Shown: positions 55,608-64,000 of the stretch, one piece after another | Layout: each line of letters starts with the position of its first letter | Position numbering within the stretch: position 1 is the stretch's first letter | DNA from: Anniella stebbinsi | Taxonomy: Eukaryota > Chordata > Lepidosauria > Squamata > Anniellidae | Assembly: GCA_029215795.1 (NCBI GenBank) | Contig: JARDYH010000007.1 | Location: 70,982,763 to 71,046,762, forward strand | Direction: 5' to 3' | Length of the DNA stretch: 64,000 bases | Made by a program: the position numbers and the translations under genes | Notes under the pieces: generated by a model | Told to the model about the DNA's origin: nothing | The model's database searches: none | The model's input: the letters and a program-made list of their open reading frames with translations, nothing else

Positions 55608-55696
55608 TGCTGGGATATCCTCAACCACCCCACTTATGGTGGTAAAAATCCTCAAGTTTGTCCTATGCAAGACATGAATATACATTAAAATGCCCT

Positions 55697-55830
55697 TCCC
55701 GAACCAGGTGCACTCCAGTTGTTTTGGACTGCAAGATCCAGGTTTCCTAACCACTGACCTTGCTGGCTGTGGCTGATGGGAGTTGAAGTCTACAGTATGT
55801 GGAGGGCACCAGCCTGGGAAAGGGAGCATT
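55697..55830. mobile_element. Palindromic short element
   Basis: GAACCAGGTGCACTCCAGTT and TTTTGGACTGCAAGATCC face GGGAGTTGAAGTCTACAGTA and GGAGGGCACCAGCCTGGG. Confidence 0.6.
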
Positions 55831-55861
55831 AAAGCAACAAGAAGAAACAGGGCTGACCTTT

Positions 55862-56022
55862 CCTTATAATTCCCTGCTCGGCTGTGAACGTTCCTAGGTT
55901 CACTCCTGTCTGTCAGCCTCAGCCGCCCCCATCTGTAAAGCGGGGATATTATTAATGATCTACTGGGTGAGCCCTGTCATGAAGTTGAGAGAGGGAATTC
56001 TGGTAAAACGCTGAGCACCACG
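55862..56022 (+). mobile_element. Diverged MIR-like SINE
   Basis: TTCACTCCTGTCTGTCAGCC then CATCTGTAAAGCGGGGATAT and TATTAATGATCTACTGGGTG resemble the 3' part of amniote MIR. Confidence 0.45.
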
Positions 56023-56645
56023 AACACTAAAGGGGGAGAGTTTCAGCTAGAGTGGAAAAAGCGCTTGGAAAAGTGAAGATTGGGGATGGGAACAGCCGCT
56101 GTTGTTTGTTCCTGGGCCACGGGGCATGCAACAGGCAGCAGCAAATCTGAAGGAATGTGAGCAGGGAGGGTTCCCTGTCCAGGCATGTCGGAAGATTCCA
56201 TCCATCCTGCATGCAGACAGGCAGAGATTGGGAGAGACACAGACCAGGGCTGGGGAAAAAAGGCCCTGACTGGGAAGTCCCCAACAAAAGGATTGCTTTC
56301 CATCCATGTAAAACACGGGTGTTTGCCACCGGCTTCTGCCTCTGTCTGATGAAGTCAGGGCCAGTTCTGCGAAGCTGACATTAAAGGTTTGGAGAACTGG
56401 GAGGGCAGTCTTGCTCACCCCTGACTTCTACAAGAGAGGGACAAGGGGGAAGTCTCCTCTACAAAACTAGGAGATATTATAGACTTCAGTAGCTCCTAAG
56501 AGCTTCTGAATCCAGTAAAATTTCTTGCCGTAGGTACATAGATCAGGAAGCTGGTATGTATGGTGACTTCCTAACCTACATGCCAACCTCTATGCTTAAT
56601 TAAAAAGACATTTGTGGCAGCCTTTAAATATTGCAAGTACTTTTG

Positions 56646-57000
56646 GGCCTCCTCCACACGAGACGTTTAATGAGCCTTGAAGGCTCATTATAAATTTTAC
56701 CTACACACGAGCGGAGCGCAAAACGGGCGTACAGGCGCGTTATCTCCCCGATAATGCGCATTTTCGAACGCGCGTTAAATAGCGACTTTTATTTTGCTCC
56801 GGCCGTTAAAGCGCATTTTCGCTGTGTGAACAAGCGATTATGCGCATTAACTACCTGTAAAGTGCTTTTTGGGCATCTTTTAATGCGCTTCGCCGCTTCT
56901 CGCCGCCTCCCGTGCAGAGGGATTAGGCGTAAATGCGCCTCCGCGAAAATGCGCATAATCCCCGAACCGGGCGCAAAAGCGCATCCTTGTGGAGGGGGCC
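56646..57000 (+). mobile_element. 355-bp CpG-rich TIR element, copy 1
   Basis: Flanked by TTG (56643-56645 and 57001-57003). Ends GGCCTCCTCCACACGAG and CCTTGTGGAGGGGGCC. The interior has several ATAATGCGCAT-like words and unusually many CpG. Most diverged of the three copies. Confidence 0.85.
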
Positions 57001-57111
57001 TTGGACTACACTTCTCAGGATCCCTGAGCATTGGTTATATTGGCTGGAGCTGATGGGAACAGAAGTCCAAATTATGTTGAGGGAACTTTACAAGTAAGAA
57101 TCAAAGGCAAT

Positions 57112-57303
57112 AGGGGAGCCAGTGTAGTTTAGCATGTACAGTGCTGGGCTGAGATCCAGATTTAAATCATGAAGCTCGCTGGGTGAATTTAGGCCGGTCC
57201 CCAACTCTCAGCCTAATCTACCTCAAAATTGGAGAGGAGGATCATGTAAGCCACCTTGAGTTCCTTGGAGGAAAAGATGGGATATAAAAATTAATAAATA
57301 AAT
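57112..57303 (+). mobile_element. MIR/CORE-like SINE, near full length
   Basis: GGGGAGCCAGTGTAGTTTAG, GAGATCCAGATTTAAATCAT, GAAGCTCGCTGGGTGAATTT, CCACCTTGAGTTCCTTGGAG and an ATTAATAAATAAAT tail. Confidence 0.75.
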
Positions 57304-57329
57304 GCGTAGTCCCCCTGCCCTGCTGTCCT

Positions 57330-57550
57330 CTCTCAGAAAATGGCATTCAACGGCATACACTGACCCTGAACATGGAGGCATGGTATAGCCATCAAAACTA
57401 GAAACCAATCGTAAGTTATCCACCATGAATTTGTCCAATCCACTTTTAAAGCCATCTAAATTCATGAGCATCACCCCACCTTGTGGCAGTGAATCCCATA
57501 GCAAAATTATGCATTCCATGAAAAAGTACTTTTTTCCCATCTATTAGATT
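57330..57550 (-). mobile_element. CR1-like LINE 3' region fragment
   Basis: TATAGCCATCAAAACTAGAA, TTTGTCCAATCCACTTTTAA and AGTGAATCCCATAGCAAAAT are the reverse of the ORF2/3' UTR junction seen at 16765 and 59150. Confidence 0.6.
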
Positions 57551-57608
57551 TGGTATCTCCATCCAGTTGTTTATAGACTGAGTTCGGGGAAACTCCTGGA
57601 TTTACATG

Positions 57609-57963
57609 GGGTGCCTCTACAAGAGAGGTTTAATGCGCTTTGAAGGTTCATTAAAATTTTTACCTCTACAAGAACGGAGCGCAAATCGGGCGTAGAGGCG
57701 CGTTATCTCCCCGATAATGCGCATTTTCGAATGCGCGTTAAATCGCGAGTTTTATTTTGCTCCGGCCGTTAAAGCGCATTTTCCCCGTGTGAACAAGTGA
57801 TTATGCGCATTAACTTCTTGTAAAGCGCTTTTTGGACATCTATTAATGCGTTTCGCCGCCTCTCGCTGCCTCCCGTGCAGAGGGATTAGGAGTAAATGCG
57901 CGTCTGCGATAATGCGCATAATCGCCGAACCGGGCGCAAAAGCGAATCCTTGTAGAGGGAGCC
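57609..57963 (+). mobile_element. 355-bp CpG-rich TIR element, copy 2
   Basis: Flanked by perfect ATG duplications (57606-57608 and 57964-57966). Ends GGGTGCCTCTACAAG and CCTTGTAGAGGGAGCC. Same length and orientation as copy 1. Confidence 0.9.
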
Positions 57964-58654
57964 ATGGAAACCTATCAGTGGTTCCTCAATGAGAAGACCA
58001 ATAAATGAGGACAGGTTTCACTGAAAGCCAATCCTTCAACAATGTGCACCTGCATGGCAGCACAACGCATGTTTTAGGGCAGAGATGGACTCTCGCAGCA
58101 CAGGGTGCCCTATGCTCCCAGAATCCTTTGTAACACGCAAGATTCTCCATGGGGTTCCTTAGTTCAAAAGTCAACAAGTGGAAAGGGTTCCCTGAGAGCC
58201 AAACATTTAAAAAGCACTAGTTTTAACAGGTACAATTTAATCCCAGAATTCAGGGCAAATTTATCTGACTGCAGCCCTTTTTCGTTCTATAAAAGCTGCT
58301 ATCTACAGTTTGGATAATCTGTTTCAAAGCCTCAGCATTGTTTTAGCTGCAGAGCAAGGCTGGAGAAATCTACAGTGCCCACTCATCCAGGTGCCTTGCG
58401 ATATGAAACTTTTTTTCCAGCCTCATGCAGGGCTCCCTCCAAAAAACTGGGGTTGGCTCCTCCAAAATTGGACATATCATTACAATCCCTGCCACTCTTT
58501 TCAATGGGGTCATTTTTAATTTAATTTTTAAAAATAAATGCTTCTTCAACTTTGCCCTGTGTTTGGGATGTCTGTTTAGATGGTTGTTGCAGATTTACTA
58601 TCCTGCTCTCCCTCCAAGATAACTCAGCATGGCACAGGTACATCTCTCCCCATT

Positions 58655-58745
58655 TTTCTCCTCACAACAATCTTGTGAGGTGGGTTAAGCTGAGAGATAG
58701 CGACTGGCTCAAAGTCAACCAATGAATTTAATCTATGGGAAGGGC
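58655..58745 (-). mobile_element. Partial MIR/CORE-like SINE
   Basis: CTCACAACAATCTTGTGAGG then TGGGTTAAGCTGAGAGATAG and CAACCAATGAATTTAATC. Confidence 0.6.
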
Positions 58746-59149
58746 AAATTTACTGAGCCGGTGAGAGGATCTACTTTTACCCTGTGAAAAATGAAGAGAT
58801 GAAGCCCAGCTACAACTTATTTGAAATGGTTGAGAAAAGATTTTCTATACAACTTGTGACCTCCAAGTCACATGCAGCCCACTGGCTATGTACTGCGGTC
58901 TGCTAGGTGTTCAAGAAACATTGCTTTAGATCCTAGCAGGCAGCAAAATAAACAAACAAACAACCCCCCGAGGCATATTGAGCCCTTAGTGGGCTGTCAT
59001 ACAAGCCTAGTGGGCTGTGCTCAGCTTGGGTAGGTTGTAAGTTGCACAGGCTCGTTCTGGGCATTTATTCCTGGGCATAGACTGGCATTTTCTGTGCATG
59101 TTGCGGGTGTCTGTGCAACATTCCCTTGTGGCCAATGCTTTCATAACTG

Positions 59150-59605
59150 GCTTAAGAACATAAGAAGTGCCATGCTGGATCAGACCAATGGTCCATCTAG
59201 TCCAGCACTCTGTTCACACAGCTGCCAAGCAGCTGTCAACCAGGGACCAACAAGTACAACATGGTGCAATCCTCCCACCCATGTTCCCCAGCAACTGGTG
59301 CATGTAGCCGTACTGCTTCGGATACTGGAAGTAGCATATAGCCATCAAGACTAGTAGCCATTGAGAGCCTTCTCCTCCAGGAATTTATCCAATCCCCCTT
59401 TAAAGCCATCCAAGTTGGTGGCCATCTTGGGGTAGTGAATTCCATAATTTAACTCTGCACTGTGTGAAGAGGTCCTTCCTTTTATTTGTCCTGAATCTCC
59501 CACCAAGCAGCTTAATGGGATGACCCCAAGTTCTAGTATTATGGCTTGTGAGGGATATCAACCTGCTCATGGCTGGAAAAAATGCTAGACTAGATGGACC
59601 TTGTG
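59150..59605 (-). mobile_element. CR1-like LINE 3' end, long copy
   Basis: On plus reading TTAAGAACATAAGAAGTGCC, CATGCTGGATCAGACCAATG, GTTCCCCAGCAACTGGTGCA, CTCCTCCAGGAATTTATCCA and TCCTGAATCTCCCACCAAGC. Longest copy of the family represented at 16765. Confidence 0.75.
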
Positions 59606-59621
59606 CCCAAAGCATGTTTAG

Positions 59622-59976
59622 GGCTCCCTCTACAAGGATTCGTTTTTGCGCCCGGTTCGGCGATTATGCGCATTATCGCAGACGCGCATTTACTCCTAAT
59701 CCCTCTGCACGGGAGGCGGCGAGAGGCAGCGAAGCGCATTAATAGATGTCCAAAAAGCGCTTTACAAGAAGTTAATGCGCATAATCGCTTGTTCACACGG
59801 GGAAAATGCGCTTTAACGGCCGGAGCAAAATAAAACTCGCGATTTAACGCGCATTCGAAAATGCGCATTATCGGGGAGATAACGCGCCTCTACGCCCGAT
59901 TTGCGCTCCGTTCTTGTAGAGGTAAAATTTTTAGTGAACCTTCAAAGCGCATTAAACCTCTCTTGTAGAGGCACCC
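59622..59976 (-). mobile_element. 355-bp CpG-rich TIR element, copy 3 (inverted)
   Basis: Flanked by TAG (59619-59621 and 59977-59979). Opposite orientation to copies 1 and 2; ends GGCTCCCTCTACAAGG and CTTGTAGAGGCACCC. Close to copy 2 in sequence. Confidence 0.9.
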
Positions 59977-60058
59977 TAGGAGAGATCTGTGTAGCTGTAT
60001 ATTGTCAACCTTGTCAGTCTCTGAAATGCAAAAGAAACACCCCTCCTGTTCAGGGTGA

Positions 60059-60848
60059 CAGAGTGATGCAGCTAAGTAATTTTACATTTCATGAACCGCT
60101 TAGGGATTTTATTATTTTAAGTAATATAAGTATTATAAATACTTCAGTTGTGAAGTACAGAACTAAGGGTGCAATCCTATGATGTTTAGACAAAAAATAA
60201 ATCCTCCAATTCCCAGCATTCCCTAGCCAGCCATGCTGACTGGGGCATGCTGGGAGTTTTAGGACCTTTTGCCTAACCATGCATACAGTTGCACCCCAAC
60301 ATATCTATCCCCACCCCGTAACACACACACACCACTGTTCCACTTTTCACAACTGTTTCTACATCCCCAATAGGTGAGAGCAATCAAGCTCCTTCCTGTA
60401 AGCCAACCCTGATTTTTTAAAACAAGCAATAATACCCTGAGCATGTAGAGTTTCACATTTTAAACCCACTGAAATCATGGCACCATTGTGACATGATTAA
60501 AATGGAGTTTGCTTCTGATGCTGAACACATTTATTTGCAAATAAGTATCATTGAGGGTCCCAATCTTGTGCCTGTGTCCGCCAGTCGCCATGGCTGGCTG
60601 GGGCATGTTGGGAGTTGTAAACCTTTTCTCTGTCATAGGATTATGCCTTTAGTTATAGAAAGGGGCAAGATGTTTGAAAAACAACAACAACAACAAAGAG
60701 AGCATCTGTCATGATCTACATGTCTGGCTGCACCCTTTTAGAGTAAGAAAAAAAGGATGCTATTACTTCAGGGGCTGCTGCTTTCTGGGTGGTCATTCAA
60801 GAGACCCCTGGACCTAGGCCCGGAGATCCAGCTTTAGCTGCACCACTG
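60059..60848. mobile_element. Candidate TIR element related to 24653-25696
   Basis: Left CAGAGTGATGCAGCTAAGTA, right CCAGCTTTAGCTGCACCACT. It shares CTTCAGTTGTGAAG and GCTTTCTGGGTGGTCATTCA with the other copy. A nested palindromic element with TGCAATCCTATGATGTTTAG lies near 60163-60297. Confidence 0.4.
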
Positions 60849-60849
60849 G

Positions 60850-61430
60850 TTCCAGACAGCCGCACCTTCCTCCAGGATAGATACTATAGGGCTCAAAGCA
60901 GGCCAATTCACTCGCGCCAGCTTCCTGTTTCCCTCTTCCAACTGGAACTCAACATTCCGTAGCTCCAGATCAGTCCTCGTTGGACCATGTTTGCAGGGAG
61001 GGAGGCACCCCCTTTGGAGAGTTTAAAATAGAATGTTTTGAATTTCTACAGACCTCGGGGTTCTAGTGGCCCCATTCTGGGTTCAGTATTGGAGGGGATG
61101 CTGCTGCATGCCTCCCTCTGTTTAAATGTGCCTGCCTCCCTCTCTCTGTTTAAACAAGAGGTTTGGAGGATGGGATTAAGATTGCAATCTAGCAGGTTCT
61201 TAACCTGCCTGACTGTAGCAGAGTGTGGCCTCCAGTGTTTACTTTAGCTGCCATTTTAAGCCATGAAGATTTTTAAAACAACAACTGCATACATGTAAAT
61301 ACATTTATGTGCACAAATAGTTTTGAGAACTGATCTCAACAGATGGTATTAGAACGGTTAGGGACAAAGCAAAGAAAATGGTGATGTTTTTGTTAGCCAT
61401 CGGGATAGTCGCACTTAAAAATTCTGCAGC
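60850..61430. other. Intergenic; nothing recognised
   Basis: Single-copy-looking DNA with no supported exon or repeat. Confidence 0.45.
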
Positions 61431-61439
61431 ATTTATCTT

Positions 61440-61770
61440 GATTCAAACTAGTTTTATCTTGGGTACATCACCAGACTAATGGGACTTTTTTGTGTGCTTT
61501 TCCCACTTGAGAGAGGAACCAGACAGGGATGGCCATTTTCTACTTTGATATTTGATTTATGTTTGGAAACTCTGGAGTGTGCTTTTAGACAGAACAGTAG
61601 TATTCATGGATTTGTGCATCACTGTTTAGAATTTATTTTTTATTATTCTTTACGTTGATGACCTTTTATTGTTTATTTCTGAACTCCAGTCATCTGTGCC
61701 TGCATTGAAGCAGCTGATTAATACATTTGGTAATTTGTCTGGTTATCCAATTAATTGAAAAAAGGAAAAA
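61440..61770 (+). pseudogene. L1-like LINE reverse transcriptase fragment, frameshifted
   Basis: One frame reads RGTRQGWPFSTLIFDLCLET, matching the RT box RGTRQGCPLSP. After a frameshift near 61650 the next frame reads YVDDLLLFISE, the catalytic YxDD box, then SGYPINWKK. The order and spacing are those of an L1-type RT domain. No intact ORF. Confidence 0.75.
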
Positions 61771-61889
61771 AGGAGGTGAGCATCCATATTCAATTAATTG
61801 GTCAAACTGATGCTGATTGTTGCAAGATAAAACAAACCCTCAAAATTAAGAGCTGAATGACCCAGGTATAAGCGAATGGATTATTAGAG

Positions 61890-62095
61890 GGGGCCGTAAT
61901 TTAGTGGCAGAGCACACACTTTACAAGTGTAAGGAAGTTGCAGCGGGGAGCAGGAAGTCCTTAGCTCCAATTGAACTCACTAGGTAGGCTTAGGCAACCT
62001 GCCATCTGCATTACGGGAATAAGAATTCTGACCTACCCTATAGGGTTATTGTAAGAACTATCAAGGTAACATGTGTGAATGGTTTTTACTATATC
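61890..62095 (+). mobile_element. Diverged tRNA-derived/MIR-like SINE
   Basis: TTTAGTGGCAGAGCACACAC, then a core with GACCTACCCTATAGGGTTAT and TGTAAGAACTATCAAGGTAA. Confidence 0.45.
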
Positions 62096-62339
62096 CCAGT
62101 ATTCCTGACCACACTGGCCATGCTGGAAGGAGCTCATGGGGGTTGGTTCAAAACTATCTGGACATCTACCTACTGCCCACCCCTATATACTATATACTAT
62201 GCATTATATTATACATACACACTGAGCAACAGGGTTTGTTCTTGGCACACAGGTCCTGGCTTGTTTGGGAAAAAAACAAGCCAACATCTTGGATTTAGAC
62301 CATCCACTAAACAAGCCGTGTTCTGGCTTGTTTAGCTGG

Positions 62340-63385
62340 TTGCGCTAGCAAGAGAAGCCAAGTGGGAGTGAATGTGAGGCATGCACCAACACACAGCTTG
62401 TTCGTGGCAATCCAGGATTCTCCAGAATCCTGTCTTACCATTCTGTGCCTTTAACTGGCCCATGGCGACCCCAAGAACTGTCATGGCAAAGATGAGCTTT
62501 GAACTTGGCTCTCCCAGAACAAAATACAATGCTTTTATCGGTAAGCCAGTGCATATGCCGTGTGCACACAGACACCAATGCCTCACACAACCCATCCCCA
62601 TGGGAAACCCTCTCTCTTCTTCGGGTCTCTGGGCTACATACCAATGCTCAAGGGGGTAATTATAAAGGTGTTTGTTTTCGATTGCCTCATTTAGACACAA
62701 GTGACTTTTGTACAACGCAGAACCTGCCTTGCATTTATGTACACATGTAATATATATACACACATGTATGTCTGATGCAACAGCCCAACACTCGGAGAAG
62801 GAAGGTTGTTGTCCACTCCCCCCCCCTTAACTAGGGGGAGCTTTACCTGCACTGGTTGCTGGTGAGGGGGAGACTCAAAAATGGGAGAGAGGGAAATACG
62901 ACTTTTGAAATTGGGCCATCTATGTGTATTCCCTCTCCCTCCCCCCGCCCAATCCCTATATCTCGTGGCCAGGTCAAACTGCGGCCTGGACAATCCCTAG
63001 AGATGGATTCTTCTGAGGCAGCAGGGACTAAAATTAGAAGCGTAACTACGGGTGGAAGCGAAGAAGGACTTCGTGCCAGGAAACGGGTCCAAATTATTCC
63101 TAACTTCATTCATTATAGCGTTAGTAACACCTGAGGCAGCCTGACACAGAGGCAGTACAGCTGCAAAGACTTGGGCAAGAGGAAATGGGGCCTAGCCAGC
63201 AGATATGACTAGATCTGAAAGGCTTACCACACCTCGTCTCCAGTCCGCCGCTCCATCCCGTTTGCTTGCTGGAGACCGACATCTGCAGTACATTCCAGAG
63301 TTTGGGAGGCTGTGGCTAGGCAAACAGAACAGAGGGTTACAATATGAGCACAAAAAGGGGGGATCTGTGTTGGAAAAATAAATCC
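62340..63385. other. Intergenic; nothing clearly recognised
   Basis: Several open frames overlap on both strands but show no family motif. Short direct and inverted copies of GGCTTGTTTAG lie just left, at 62250-62340. Confidence 0.4.
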
Positions 63386-63389
63386 AGGT

Positions 63390-63600
63390 TATGTTTGTAT
63401 TTTAAATCTGCATTGCTGCGCGTTTTTTTACTCTGGTTGTGTTTTTATATTGTGCTTTTATATTGTATTTTTATATTGTGTTTTTACTGTTTTGTTGATG
63501 GTTTTAATTTTTGTGAACTGCCCAGAAAGCTTTGGCTATTGGGCGGTATATAAATGTAATAAATAAATAAATAATAATATAATATAATATAATATAATAA
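63390..63600 (+). mobile_element. LINE 3' tail with AATA microsatellite
   Basis: TTAAATCTGCATTGCTGCGC, GTGAACTGCCCAGAAAGCTT, TGGCTATTGGGCGGTATATA then (AATA)n/(ATAAT)n. It meets the next LINE tail to tail. Confidence 0.7.
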
Positions 63601-63605
63601 TAATA

Positions 63606-64000
63606 TTTATTTATACCCCCCTCTCCCTCTGGATCGAGGCAGGGAACAACAACAAATATAAAACACAAAAATCACAAAACAGTTGAGATATTAAAAACAA
63701 ATAAAAACCAATACATCATTAAAAACATCTTAAAATTCAGCTGGTTAGGCCTGCCGGAAGAGAGCAGTCTTCATGACTCTTAAATTCATGAAGACTGCTA
63801 ATTTGTCTAATCTCCTCCAGCAGACCATTCCACAGTCTGGGAGCGGTAGAAGAGAAGGTCCTCTGGGTAACACTTGTCAGCCTAGTTCTGGCTGATTTGA
63901 GTAAGTTCTTCCCAGAGGACCTGAATGTGCGGGGTGGATTATACGGGAGAAGGCGATCCCGCAGGTAACCTGGACCCAAACCATGTAGGGCTTTAAAGGT
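63606..64000 (-). pseudogene. LINE (CR1/L2-like) ORF2 C-terminus, cut by window edge
   Basis: The minus-strand frame at 63979-63737 reads MGPGYLRDRLLPYNPPRTFR and later RTFSSTAPRLWNGLLEEIRQ, the same LINE C-terminus as at 28935-29369. It continues beyond the right edge. Confidence 0.75.

Larger units (their letters stand above)
52701..56640. other. Intergenic upstream of ERF; repeats only
   Basis: Contains a CR1 end (52825-52905), palindromic fragments (53103-53275), tRNA SINE (54090-54255), MIR-like SINEs (54825-54965, 55862-56022) and a palindromic element (55697-55826). No exon of CIC or another gene is recognised. Confidence 0.6.

Noticed and set aside
52701..64000. Exons of CIC, expected next to ERF by human synteny
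   Set aside because: No CIC-like HMG-box or other coding exon is seen. It would lie beyond the window if conserved.

Overview
The window reads as a vertebrate nuclear genome, most likely a squamate reptile (lizard). Two widely split minus-strand genes sit in a sea of CR1/L2-like LINE tails, tRNA-derived and MIR-like SINEs and short terminal-inverted-repeat (TIR) DNA elements of types common in squamates. An intact GSK3A argues against a bird, because birds are reported to have lost it. The organism call rests on repeat style and gene content, not on a database match.

Genes. (1) GSK3A, glycogen synthase kinase-3 alpha, minus strand, 11 coding exons between 20727 (ATG) and 4391 (stop). All splice junctions are GT-AG and phase-consistent, and they give a 462-residue protein with every kinase signature intact. 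The 3' UTR runs to about 2975, behind an AATAAA at 2998-2993. (2) ERF, the ETS2 repressor factor, minus strand, 4 coding exons between 52426 (ATG) and 38088 (stop), 522 residues, with a long 3' UTR to about 36375. GSK3A and ERF are tandem neighbours in the same orientation, as on human chromosome 19q13.2, so this is conserved synteny. No third gene was recognised. CIC, the next human neighbour, would lie past the right edge if synteny continues.

Layout. 1-2970: intergenic, with a 1037-bp hAT-type element carrying perfect 8-bp target duplications. 2975-20.8k: GSK3A. 20.83-21.82k: CpG-rich GSK3A upstream region with about eleven ACTACAANTCCCAGCATGC-like (ZNF143/THAP11-type) motifs. 21.9-36.4k: repeat-rich intergenic DNA. 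36.4-52.6k: ERF with a 9.2-kb first intron and a CpG-island promoter. 52.7-64k: gene-poor repeats, including three 355-bp CpG-rich TIR elements within 3.4 kb, a frameshifted L1-like reverse transcriptase fragment and LINE 3' ends.

Functional link. GSK3A is a Ser/Thr kinase inhibited by AKT phosphorylation of an N-terminal serine. ERF is an ETS-domain transcriptional repressor controlled by ERK. They are physical neighbours rather than members of one pathway. No new biological system was found. The most notable items are the ZNF143-like motif array, the 355-bp element family, the missing ERK site at the ERF C-terminus, and the strand-biased long poly-G tracts.
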